From assembly GCA_964342575.1 (NCBI GenBank), contig CAYFGZ010000002.1:24478-88477 (forward strand): a DNA stretch of 64,000 nt, read 5' to 3'. This stretch comes from GCA-002701455 sp964342575. Its GTDB lineage: Bacteria; Pseudomonadota; Alphaproteobacteria; Thalassobaculales; Thalassobaculaceae. The position numbers and the translations under genes are program-made. Below are positions 9,356 through 16,778 of this stretch, piece by piece (the stretch's first letter is position 1; each line of letters opens with the position of its first letter). A model generated the notes under the pieces. The model had not been told where the DNA came from. It made no database searches and worked only from the letters and a program-made list of their open reading frames with translations.

Positions 9356-9385
9356 ATTATAATACTTCGGACGATTTTCCTATAA
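9356..9385 (-). promoter_or_regulatory. Candidate promoter of the type II secretion operon
   Basis: On the minus strand a perfect TATAAT lies at 9356-9361, 27 bases before the gspE GTG. A weak -35-like TTATAG sits about 18 bases further upstream. Only the -10 element is convincing. Confidence 0.3.
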
Positions 9386-9405
9386 AGATGCTTTAAGTGC
9401 TTGAA

Positions 9406-9435
9406 TTGCCGTGAACAAGTACAGAGAATGATAAT
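9406..9435 (+). promoter_or_regulatory. Candidate sigma-70 promoter of the isochorismatase-fold gene
   Basis: TTGCCG (9406-9411) and GATAAT (9430-9435) are separated by 18 bases, and the latter lies 28 bases before the ATG at 9464. This is a plausible but unproven promoter, divergent from the secretion operon. Confidence 0.28.
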
Positions 9436-9463
9436 CTGTAGAGTAAACTAGAACGAGGATAAG

Positions 9464-10084
9464 ATGAACGACATTTATTCGGACCGGTCGTATGGCCAAG
9501 TTGAAGTGGGTTTTGGAAAGAGGCTTGGAATTTTAGTAGTCGATTTTCAAAAAGGTTTTACGGACGGCAGGTTCCCGATGGGAGGAAGTGATCGGATAGA
9601 TGCAGCTGTAGATAAAACTGCAAAGCTCCTAAAAGTGGCGAGAGAAAAAAGTGTTCCGGTCGCCAGTTGTTTTGTCGCTTACCCTAATTTAGATTCTATG
9701 CCGTATTGGAAAGTGGGGGCCATTAAAGAAACTCTTTTTGAGGGGTCTGAAGCCGCTGAGCTTGATCCACGGATAGCAGATCACAGCTACGATTACGTGT
9801 TTCAAAAGGAGGGTGCTTCAGCTTTTTTTATGACACCCTGCTCAGCTTTTTTTACAAAGCATCGAGTTGATACTATAGCGGTGACTGGTTGTGTCACTAG
9901 TGGTTGTGTTAGAGCGTCAGCGGTAGACTCTTTTCAATTTGGATTCAGAACTATGTTGGTTGATGATTGCTCTGGTGATCATGCAGAAGGCCCGCATCAG
10001 GACACGATGCGGGATGTTGGTCGCAGGTATGCGGACGTCGTACAAAGTGAAGAAGTTATAAATTACATGATGCGTAATGACTAG
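9464..10084 (+). CDS. Isochorismatase-fold cysteine hydrolase (N-carbamoylsarcosine amidase-like)
   Basis: A 206-residue alpha/beta hydrolase of the isochorismatase/nicotinamidase superfamily. These cytosolic enzymes mostly split amide or carbamoyl bonds. The catalytic triad is visible: Asp in VVDFQKGF, Lys in FQKEGASAFF, and the nucleophile Cys in VTSGCVRASAVDSFQ. The cis-peptide motif VTGC precedes it. FQFGFRTMLVDDCSGDH matches the part of the fold found in N-carbamoylsarcosine amidases and maleamate hydrolases. A GAGGATAAG ribosome site precedes the ATG. The substrate cannot be told from sequence. It is convergent with the PhyH gene that follows. Confidence 0.85.
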   Translation: MNDIYSDRSYGQVEVGFGKRLGILVVDFQKGFTDGRFPMGGSDRIDAAVDKTAKLLKVAREKSVPVASCFVAYPNLDSMPYWKVGAIKETLFEGSEAAELDPRIADHSYDYVFQKEGASAFFMTPCSAFFTKHRVDTIAVTGCVTSGCVRASAVDSFQFGFRTMLVDDCSGDHAEGPHQDTMRDVGRRYADVVQSEEVINYMMRND

Positions 10085-10096
10085 GTACAGGCGCAG

Positions 10097-10945
10097 TCAA
10101 GGAGATTTTGTAATGACCTCCAACTGGTCTTCTGGCACGTAAAAGTATGAACCGGGCCTAAAATCATATCCTAAATCACCTAGAAGCCTGCGCTGTCGAG
10201 GTGTTGCCTTTTGGACTGTCTGCGGCACTCTGTCGAAGTCATAACAGCGCATAAACATTTGACAATAATTGTAGAGAAGTGTCTTGCGGCCTTTTCCAGA
10301 ATTGTTGGGAGCCGGGCCGTGCCACAGAGCGTGCGAAAATATGTAGCAGTCTCCGGCTTTTCCATTTAGTTGGACTGCGCCGGGAGTATTTGGGCCTACT
10401 GGAGGGTCCTGATTGAACTGAATGGGTCTCATGTGGCTTCCTGGAAATACTGTAAAATTTCCGCTATCGGGGCCATCGACATCCGATAGCAGATACATTG
10501 CTTTTACTGCTATAGGGCGACTGGTTTCTGTCACTCTTATCTCTCGTTGTCCTTCGCCCCCATCAGTATGGGTATATCCAGGAAAGCCGTCCCCTGAACC
10601 CCGCACTATAGCTTGGGACATACTAAAAATGATATTTGGTCCCATTATATCCACGATTAGGTCGAAAATGCCTTCTCTGTCGATCAGGTCGATGAACGCT
10701 TGGTTATAAGGAAGGATGTCACGTCTATCCATAAATGACTCTGGATTTTGATCAACGCACTGTTCAACCCACCCATAATGTCCACGGGGTAACATGCCGG
10801 ACAGTGGCTCCCAGCCAGGTAGTTTTCTAAATCGATCTATTTCAGCTGAGAAAAAATCTACCTCTTCTGGTTTTAAGGCTCCCTCTATGCACAAGTAGCC
10901 GTCCACGGCCCATTGCGTTTTCTGTTCTTCGGTAAGACATTGCAT
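10097..10945 (-). CDS. Phytanoyl-CoA dioxygenase (PhyH) family protein
   Basis: A predicted cytosolic Fe(II)/2-oxoglutarate-dependent oxygenase of 282 residues. The iron-binding facial triad is His126-x-Asp128 (THTDGG) and His209 (ALWHGPAP), with Arg220 eleven residues later as probable 2-oxoglutarate ligand. The N-terminus (LTEEQKTQWAVDGYLCIEGAL) is the usual PhyH opening. It is more distant from the three 299-residue paralogues nearby than they are from each other, with a shorter N-terminal half and HTD instead of HQD. Ribosome site GGAG lies about 11 bases upstream of the ATG. The substrate is unknown; family members hydroxylate acyl-CoAs, ectoine, phosphonates or halogenated natural products. 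Confidence 0.88.
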   Translation of the reverse strand: MQCLTEEQKTQWAVDGYLCIEGALKPEEVDFFSAEIDRFRKLPGWEPLSGMLPRGHYGWVEQCVDQNPESFMDRRDILPYNQAFIDLIDREGIFDLIVDIMGPNIIFSMSQAIVRGSGDGFPGYTHTDGGEGQREIRVTETSRPIAVKAMYLLSDVDGPDSGNFTVFPGSHMRPIQFNQDPPVGPNTPGAVQLNGKAGDCYIFSHALWHGPAPNNSGKGRKTLLYNYCQMFMRCYDFDRVPQTVQKATPRQRRLLGDLGYDFRPGSYFYVPEDQLEVITKSP

Positions 10946-11047
10946 TTAAAGGGCTCTCCTTCGAAAGAAAGACTTAAACAGTTTTGAGGTCGTAGACAAT
11001 AGTCTGCATTGATTTTTGTTTCGTACGCAATAAAAGCTGTCCTCAAC

Positions 11048-11079
11048 GTTTAAGATTTCACAACCGTGTAATCTTAAAC
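11048..11079. repeat. 32-base imperfect palindrome between divergent PhyH genes
   Basis: Arms GTTTAAGATT (11048-11057) and AATCTTAAAC (11070-11079) are perfectly complementary over 10 bases. Inside, after a T-T mismatch, CAC and GTG pair around an AACC loop. No T-run follows, so an operator or RNA hairpin is more likely than a terminator. It lies about 100 bases upstream of the minus-strand gene start and about 150 bases upstream of the plus-strand one. The rest of the 282-base gap shows no gene. Confidence 0.5.
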
Positions 11080-11227
11080 CTCGCTAAATTCTGATGTGCT
11101 TTTTATAAAATAAAGCGATACATTGTTAATGACGGCGGTTGTTTCAGTGTTCCGCCGTGATGCGAGTTACCTATTGATGGCAGTCACTGTAAATGGTCGG
11201 AAGTGGCAGAATGGGGTGTGGTAGGTT

Positions 11228-12127
11228 ATGAGGACTGAAGAAATTTTGGAAAAGCCGGCGCGCATTTTGACCAAAACTCAGCGAGAAGAGTATTTCGAGA
11301 ATGGTTTTCTTACAATGAATGAAATCATCCCGAATAATTGGGTCAAACGCTTGCGAGCATGTTCTGAAAAATTATTGAACAAAAGTAGTCTTTTAGAAGC
11401 TTCAGATGCCGCCTATGACCTTGGACCTAGACATACGAAGGAAACACCTCATGTGCGGCGGTTAAAAGCGCTTGTAGACCGAGATCCTGTCTTTTGGGAG
11501 TTTGCATCCGACTCGATAATGGGGGATATTGCTGCAGACCTAGTCGGGCCAGATGTAAAATTCCATAGTTCAAAATTAAATTACAAATGGCCAGGCACTG
11601 GCGAATTGGTTAAATGGCACCAAGATATCCCCGCATGGCCCCATACCAATTATAGCCCGGTGACCTTAGGTGTCTATCTCGACGACGTTACACCGAAGCA
11701 TGGACCGCTTCTTTGTATTCCTAAAAGTCATAAAGGGCCCTTGTATGTTCATCGGGACGCTGAAGGAAATTGGACTGGCGCGATTTTTAGCAGTGATCTG
11801 GAGGGTATCGATATTAAAACAGCAATAGAAGCGCTTGGTTCAGCGGGGACGTTGGTTGCGATCAATTGTCGAACTATACATGGCTCGGGCGTTAATATGT
11901 CTCGAAATGTTCGTCCGTTGGCCCTATTTGTATACTCTTCAGCCGACGCCTTTGCATGGATGCCTCAGCCCACACCAACTTCTAAGACGGGCGAAATCGT
12001 TAGAGGTTCGGTTGCAAAAATCGCTCATCTTGAGGAGGGAGTATGTCCCGTCCCCCCCGACTGGAACAAGGTAGGGTATAATTCTATCTTTTCGGCTCAG
12101 GGTGACAAACAGTCAGAAGTTAAGTAA
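11228..12127 (+). CDS. PhyH family Fe(II)/2-oxoglutarate oxygenase, paralogue A (299 aa)
   Basis: A predicted 2-oxoglutarate-dependent oxygenase. Iron ligands are His131 and Asp133 in KWHQDIP and His218 in CRTIHGSG; Arg229 is the likely co-substrate ligand. The N-terminus KPARILTKTQREEYFENGFL and the block FHSSKLNYKWPG...PHTNYSPV align without gaps to the minus-strand gene at 14589-15488, with all four ligand positions at identical residue numbers. The gene starts a plus-strand set with the Ldh2-like, MaoC-like and CitE-like genes (gaps 30 and 55 bases, then an overlap), suggesting it acts on a shared substrate. The reaction is not inferable. Confidence 0.88.
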   Translation: MRTEEILEKPARILTKTQREEYFENGFLTMNEIIPNNWVKRLRACSEKLLNKSSLLEASDAAYDLGPRHTKETPHVRRLKALVDRDPVFWEFASDSIMGDIAADLVGPDVKFHSSKLNYKWPGTGELVKWHQDIPAWPHTNYSPVTLGVYLDDVTPKHGPLLCIPKSHKGPLYVHRDAEGNWTGAIFSSDLEGIDIKTAIEALGSAGTLVAINCRTIHGSGVNMSRNVRPLALFVYSSADAFAWMPQPTPTSKTGEIVRGSVAKIAHLEEGVCPVPPDWNKVGYNSIFSAQGDKQSEVK

Positions 12128-12157
12128 CGGGGCTGGTAATTTTTTATGGAGAGGGTT

Positions 12158-13147
12158 ATGCAGATTACGATCAAAGAAGCACATTCTCTGGTGGTTCAGG
12201 TTATGAATGCCTTTGATCAAACGCAGGAATACGCGACGTTAATCGCTGATCATATTATTGACTGTGAACTTCGGGGGTTGGCATACGGTGGATTGGCACG
12301 TGTTGTTAGCATTTCAGAACGTCTGAAGCGGACTGGCATTCCCGTGAAGCCAGTTGAAACGGTTCACGAGACCCCGATATCAGCTCGGTTGCGCGGCCAT
12401 GATAACTTGGGCTATGTAGTGGCGTATAAGGCGACCGAGATGGCTGTATCCAAGGCGAAAGAAACGGGCCTAGCCGTAGTGGGTGCAAATGAGACATGGT
12501 ATACGGGCATGCTGTCTTATTTTGCAGAAATGGCAGCGGAAGAAGGTATGATTTCCGTTATTGCTTCTAATTGTACGGCGTGGGTGGCGCCTCACGAGGC
12601 AGTAGATGGACGCTTCGGAACTAATCCCGTGTGTTTTGGTTTCCCGAGTCTTGATGTTCCCGTGATTTGGGACATCGGTACTTCATCGATAATGCACGCT
12701 GAAGTGATGTTGGCGGATCGTTTAGGCCACAAACTCGATGAAGGCGTCGCATTTGACAATAATGGTTTGCCTACGCGAGATCCCAAGGCTGCATTAACGG
12801 GTGCATTTGCTCCTTGGGGAGGGCATAAAGGTGCCGGCTTGGGGATGGTTGTCCAGCTGCTCGGCATATTGGCAGGATCACCTGTAAAGCCGCCGGATCT
12901 TTCCGATTTCGGTTTTCTTATTATAGTTATGAAGGCTGACTTGATGATGTCAGAACAGGAATACCGAAAAATGGTCTCCGATTATGCTGACTTCGTTCGG
13001 AGCGCCCGCCCTATTAAAGAGGGGACTGAAATAAGGATGCCTTTTCAACGGTCGTTTCAGGAGCGTAAGCGCAGAAGCGAAATAAATACTATTGATGTTG
13101 CTGAGTTGGTATACGAAAAATTACTTGCGGCAGCTGGGGGATCGTAA
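12158..13147 (+). CDS. Divergent Ldh2 (malate/L-lactate/ureidoglycolate dehydrogenase) family protein
   Basis: The Ldh2 fold binds NAD(P)H and reduces or oxidises 2-oxo/2-hydroxy acids. The family core is clear: RFGTNPVCFGFP, DIGTSS, GLPTRDPKAAL and APWGGHKGAGLGMVVQLL. Two conserved histidine motifs are changed. The usual RGxxSHG is RGLAYGG (residues 39-45), and the usual N-S-x-H-F/Y-G is NETWYTG (111-117), so both catalytic-region His residues appear lost. I placed the start at 12158 (329 residues) because GGAGAGGG lies 6 bases before it; an upstream in-frame ATG at 12146 has no ribosome site. It may have altered chemistry or a new substrate, or be a non-catalytic homologue. Confidence 0.82.
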   Translation: MQITIKEAHSLVVQVMNAFDQTQEYATLIADHIIDCELRGLAYGGLARVVSISERLKRTGIPVKPVETVHETPISARLRGHDNLGYVVAYKATEMAVSKAKETGLAVVGANETWYTGMLSYFAEMAAEEGMISVIASNCTAWVAPHEAVDGRFGTNPVCFGFPSLDVPVIWDIGTSSIMHAEVMLADRLGHKLDEGVAFDNNGLPTRDPKAALTGAFAPWGGHKGAGLGMVVQLLGILAGSPVKPPDLSDFGFLIIVMKADLMMSEQEYRKMVSDYADFVRSARPIKEGTEIRMPFQRSFQERKRRSEINTIDVAELVYEKLLAAAGGS

Positions 13148-13202
13148 AAAAAAACCAATAATGCGATAACTAAATTTTCGGAGTAACTTAAGGGATTAAG
13201 AG

Positions 13203-13655
13203 ATGACCGGACTTTATTATGAAGAGTTTGAAATTGGAATGGAATTTAAGCATTCACTTACCCGAACGGTAACTGAGTCAGATAATCTTCTTTTTTGCGC
13301 TTTAACTCATAATCCACAACCTCTTCATCTTGATGAAGAATTCAGCAAGGGAACAGAATATGGGCAGCGTATCGTAAATAGTCTATTTACACTGGGTCTA
13401 GTTATTGGCGTCTCAGTAGGCGATACGACATTGGGCACGACGATTGGTAATTTGGGTATGACCGACACGCGATTTTCCAATCCGGTTTTTCATGGCGATA
13501 CTATAAGATCGGTTACAAAAGTGCGTGAGAAGCGGGAATCAAAGTCTCGCCCTAAGGCAGGGTTGGTTATTTTCGAGCATTACGGCTTCAATCAGCGTGA
13601 TGAAGAGATTGCATTTTGTGTCAGGACTGCTTTTATGATGAAAAAACCCGCATGA
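13203..13655 (+). CDS. MaoC-like hot-dog-fold enoyl-CoA hydratase
   Basis: A single hot-dog domain of 150 residues. The early EFEIGMEFKHSLTRTVTESDNLLFCALTHNPQPLHLDEEFSKG contains the MaoC hydratase-2 dyad region: Asp in ESDN and His in PLHLD, given here in pieces. Length and motif match single-domain mesaconyl-CoA or itaconyl-CoA type hydratases rather than the two-domain eukaryotic form. The stop overlaps the start of the CitE-like lyase by 4 bases. That MaoC-CitE coupling is known from C5-dicarboxylyl-CoA routes (methylmalyl-CoA, citramalyl-CoA), so hydration of a branched unsaturated dicarboxylyl-CoA is the best guess. Confidence 0.82.
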   Translation: MTGLYYEEFEIGMEFKHSLTRTVTESDNLLFCALTHNPQPLHLDEEFSKGTEYGQRIVNSLFTLGLVIGVSVGDTTLGTTIGNLGMTDTRFSNPVFHGDTIRSVTKVREKRESKSRPKAGLVIFEHYGFNQRDEEIAFCVRTAFMMKKPA

Positions 13656-14548
13656 TTATCAGATCTTGGCTTTTTGTTCCGGGTGATTCAGAGCGAAAAC
13701 TTGATAAAGCTCGAGAAAACCCAAGTGATGCTTTGATTCTTGATTTAGAAGATTCCGTATCCGATGATAGGCAAGAGGTTGCTCGTGAAATGGTAAGAAA
13801 CTATCTTACTAAGCGTGCGGATAGAACCCGACAACAGTTATGGGTCAGAATAAATCCTTTGGACTCGGATTTGTCCCTACCTGATCTTGCCTCAGTGATG
13901 CCTGGTGCACCAGATGGTATCTGTTTACCCAAAGTTTATTCTGCTGCTGATGTAAATAAACTAGCTAACTATCTGTCAGCTTTAGAAGCACGTGAGGGGT
14001 TGGAAATTGGTAGTACAAAAATTCTTGTTGTTGCAACGGAGACGGCCGCATCTCTATTAAGTTTTCACACGTATCTAGAGGGGGTAAGCGATAGAATGAC
14101 GGCCATTACTTGGGGCGCTGAGGATTTATCTGCCGCTTTGGGTGCAAGTGATAACATGCACGCAACATCTGGTGGATACGATGATCCTTATTTGATGGCA
14201 AAGTCTCTTTGCCTGGCGGCTGCTCGAGCTCTAGACGTACAGCCTGTAGGGGTGGTTTATGTTAATTATAAAGATATGGGTGGTTTATCAGCTGATTGTT
14301 TTAATGATCGTAAAACGGGGTTCGTAGGAAAAATAGCCATTCACCCAGCTCAAGCTGAGGTTATAAATAAAGCCTTCACACCATCCAAAGAGGAAATTTT
14401 ATATGCTGAACGAGTCGTGGCCGTCTTTGAGGAAAATCCGGGGATGGGTGTTGTGGGGTTAGACGGTAAAATGCTCGACATGCCGCATCTCAAGCAAGCG
14501 AGAAACGTCCTTTCTATGGCGGCAGAGATAGCAAAAAAGAACAGATAA
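13652..14548 (+). CDS. CitE-like HpcH/HpaI aldolase (malyl-/citramalyl-CoA lyase family)
   Basis: A TIM-barrel Mg2+-dependent C-C lyase of 298 residues. The full set of CitE family motifs is present: SWLFVPGDSERKL, ALILDLEDSV, LWVRINPL, GICLPKV, VVATETAASLL, ITWGAEDLSAALGA, and the C-terminal FVGKIAIHPAQAEVIN. The product pair would be acetyl-CoA or propionyl-CoA plus an oxo-acid. I start at the ATG at 13652, which overlaps the MaoC stop (ATGA); an upstream frame extension to 13616 lacks the family pattern. Coupling to the MaoC gene supports citramalyl-CoA or beta-methylmalyl-CoA type cleavage, not proven. Confidence 0.88.
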   Translation: MIIRSWLFVPGDSERKLDKARENPSDALILDLEDSVSDDRQEVAREMVRNYLTKRADRTRQQLWVRINPLDSDLSLPDLASVMPGAPDGICLPKVYSAADVNKLANYLSALEAREGLEIGSTKILVVATETAASLLSFHTYLEGVSDRMTAITWGAEDLSAALGASDNMHATSGGYDDPYLMAKSLCLAAARALDVQPVGVVYVNYKDMGGLSADCFNDRKTGFVGKIAIHPAQAEVINKAFTPSKEEILYAERVVAVFEENPGMGVVGLDGKMLDMPHLKQARNVLSMAAEIAKKNR

Positions 14549-14563
14549 TTTTCCACTATTTTA

Positions 14564-14585
14564 TTCGCTGGAGCGCTCTAGCGGA
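14564..14585. terminator. Possible bidirectional terminator hairpin
   Basis: Between the convergent CitE-like and PhyH genes, CGCTGGA and TCTAGCG pair around a GCGC loop (7 base pairs, one G-U, two more outside pairs). T-rich sequence lies just 5' and AAATTTAA just 3'. The U-tract is weak. Confidence 0.35.
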
Positions 14586-14588
14586 AAT

Positions 14589-15488
14589 TTAAGAGTCGCG
14601 TTGAGCTTCTTCTTCTTGTTGGGCGGCGAATATGGACGTGTATCCTCCTGACCAATCAGGTGGTAATGGACATGGCTCACTATCAAATTCGACCCACCTT
14701 GCTGGCTTTCCTCTAACAACCGTCAATGCTTCCTCGCATGGTGCGGGATGCGAAGTAATAGCAAGTGCATCCGCTGACGAATAAGCATTTATTAGAAGCG
14801 GGCGCATTCTACTGGAGTTATTTGGCATAGATCCATGCACTGTCCTGCAATGATGAACTGTTATTGAGCCAGCCTTACCCTTCATCCATCCTACTTTATT
14901 AATTGGCAGACTAGCGGCATCTCTATCGGACATTGCGCCGACCCATTCGTCTTGATCGTTGTAATGGCTATAGATTGGCCCGTATTGACTTCCTGGTATT
15001 GCACCCATTGGCCCCATTTCATCGTCCACGTCATGCATGTATAGCCCAATGGCTAAAACAGAGTAGTTGGTGTGTGGATAGAAGGGTATATCTTGATGCC
15101 ATTTGACTTCCTCTCCACCACCACTCCATTTGAAGTTTAACTTAGAGTGGTGAAAGGTTACGTCTGGGCCCAAAAGATCTTCGGCAACGTCGACAATCGG
15201 CCCTTCACTAGCGAATTCCCAGTATGTTTTATCGTGAGAAACGGGACTTGTTAGCCGTCGCAATCGAGGTTCATCCGCATTGTGACCGGGCTCTAGATCA
15301 AATTTGGAATCCGACTGTGTATAGGATCTACTTTCATCTATAAATTTATTTGTAGTGACCCAAAGTCGCTCCATCCACTCATCACTAACGAAGTCTTGCA
15401 GAACGAGATAACCGTCGCGGAAGTAGGTCTCTCGTTGTTGCTGGGAGAGAGCCTTTGGCTTTTGTGCAAGTATATTTTCTTTTTTCAT
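14589..15488 (-). CDS. PhyH family Fe(II)/2-oxoglutarate oxygenase, paralogue B (299 aa)
   Basis: Same length and same ligand numbering as the plus-strand paralogue at 11228: His131, Asp133 (KWHQDIP), His218 (RTVHGSM) and Arg229. Shared blocks include LSQQQRETYFRDGYL, FHHSKLNFKWSG and YPHTNYSV. It lies convergent to the CitE-like gene, so paralogues A and B bracket the Ldh2-MaoC-CitE genes on opposite strands. GGAG about 8 bases before the ATG sits in a small CTCCAAAGGAG palindrome that could mask or present the ribosome site. Substrate unknown; differences downstream (HYNDQDEWVGAMSDRD) may set specificity. Confidence 0.88.
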   Translation of the reverse strand: MKKENILAQKPKALSQQQRETYFRDGYLVLQDFVSDEWMERLWVTTNKFIDESRSYTQSDSKFDLEPGHNADEPRLRRLTSPVSHDKTYWEFASEGPIVDVAEDLLGPDVTFHHSKLNFKWSGGGEEVKWHQDIPFYPHTNYSVLAIGLYMHDVDDEMGPMGAIPGSQYGPIYSHYNDQDEWVGAMSDRDAASLPINKVGWMKGKAGSITVHHCRTVHGSMPNNSSRMRPLLINAYSSADALAITSHPAPCEEALTVVRGKPARWVEFDSEPCPLPPDWSGGYTSIFAAQQEEEAQRDS

Positions 15489-15755
15489 TTATGCGCTCCA
15501 AAGGAGACGTTTCCATGCAGTTTATTATATACTAATTATTAAAGCAAAAAAAGACTATCACCATTAAATAATCTCTCGAGTTTCGCTAGATAAATAGCCG
15601 AAGGGGTTTCGCCGTTATCGCCATTATGGTCTGAATTCGCGGTTGTTTAGGTTGTCATAATAAGTTTTGAAATAAATTTGATTGTACTTTTGCCATATTA
15701 CGTCCATTAACATTAATCAATATAAATATTATTATTAACCTGGGTGCATTAAACG

Positions 15756-16751
15756 ATGTCCTTAAAAGTGGGTGATCGTGTTCCGAATTTTCAACTGCCA
15801 GCTAGTGACGGCCTGGATAGGGTTTTCTATTTCGAAGTATTGGGCGGGCCGATTGTTCTAATTGTAGCCCAAAAATCCTCTTCCAAAATTGGCAAAATTT
15901 TATTGGCTATGTTGGATTGTTCTAGCGAAATGCAAAGCCTTCGCGTGCAAACGTTCTGCGTCTTGGATAGTTTCTCGGGCATGGAGGGAACTGCATCGGA
16001 CACCATTTTGTTTAGAGATGAAAAAGGCGACCTGATTAATCTTCTTTTGACTCCAATCGATGGAAATAAACCGTCAGAGGCTATATACTTGTTGGATGAG
16101 AACCAGCGTGTTTTTACCCGACTGAAGCTCGGCAGTGTTCAAGAAACCGTTAGTTTACTCAAGGCCAAGATAAAGTTGTTGTGCGGGAGATTTGATCCTC
16201 CCCCAACTACCCTGTGTTATGGGGCACCGGCTCTGCTCATGGACAATCTACTTGATGCAGAATTTTGCGGACGTCTAATAGAGAGTTGGCGAAGAGACAA
16301 TAGAGAGGGGCTTGTAAATGACGGAGCTATAAATGTCTCCGATGAACGAGTAAAAAAAAATAGAGAGCATTTGGTTGACGATGAACAGTTGCGAAGAGAA
16401 ATTGCGAGTACTATTGGACCTCGCATAGGTCCAGAGTTAGAGAAAGCCTTTAATTACTCGCGACCGCTCCGCTTTGAGGCATTCACTGTGCTCTCGTATA
16501 CTCAACAAAGAAAGGATTTTTTTGGCCCACATCGTGATAATTTGAGAGCAACTCAAAAACGTCGTTTCGCAATGTCTCTAAATCTCAACGATGATTATGA
16601 CGGCGGTGAGCTATGGTTTCCCGAATATGGCCCCCATAAATTTCTACCGAAAGCCGGCAGCGGTGTTATTTTCTCATGCAGCTTGCTTCACGAAGCCTTA
16701 CCTGTAACCAGGGGACAACGTTGGGTGCTCGTGACGTTTATGTGCGACTAG
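15756..16751 (+). CDS. Redoxin-like domain fused to a prolyl-4-hydroxylase-type 2OG-Fe(II) oxygenase
   Basis: Two domains. Residues 1-140 resemble an AhpC/TSA peroxiredoxin fold (VGDRVPNFQLPASDG opening, PIVLIVAQ strand, EAIYLLDENQRVF strand). Where the peroxidatic Thr-x-x-Cys should be, the sequence reads QKSSSKIGK, so the catalytic Cys is missing. Residues 155-331 form a P4Hc-type double-stranded beta helix with His259-x-Asp261 (GPHRDNL), His312 (LLHEALPV) and Arg322 (RGQRWVL). The oxygenase half appears intact and the redoxin half probably structural or protein-binding. The preceding 267-base gap holds no gene. The target could be a protein or free amino acid. Confidence 0.83.
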   Translation: MSLKVGDRVPNFQLPASDGLDRVFYFEVLGGPIVLIVAQKSSSKIGKILLAMLDCSSEMQSLRVQTFCVLDSFSGMEGTASDTILFRDEKGDLINLLLTPIDGNKPSEAIYLLDENQRVFTRLKLGSVQETVSLLKAKIKLLCGRFDPPPTTLCYGAPALLMDNLLDAEFCGRLIESWRRDNREGLVNDGAINVSDERVKKNREHLVDDEQLRREIASTIGPRIGPELEKAFNYSRPLRFEAFTVLSYTQQRKDFFGPHRDNLRATQKRRFAMSLNLNDDYDGGELWFPEYGPHKFLPKAGSGVIFSCSLLHEALPVTRGQRWVLVTFMCD

Positions 16752-16778
16752 AAGTTTGTTGTATGGTCATGATCTTTT

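Noticed and set aside
10097..15488. 2-aminoethylphosphonate oxidation (PhnY/PhnZ) system
   Set aside because: PhnY is a PhyH protein, but no HD-domain PhnZ or phosphonate transporter lies nearby.
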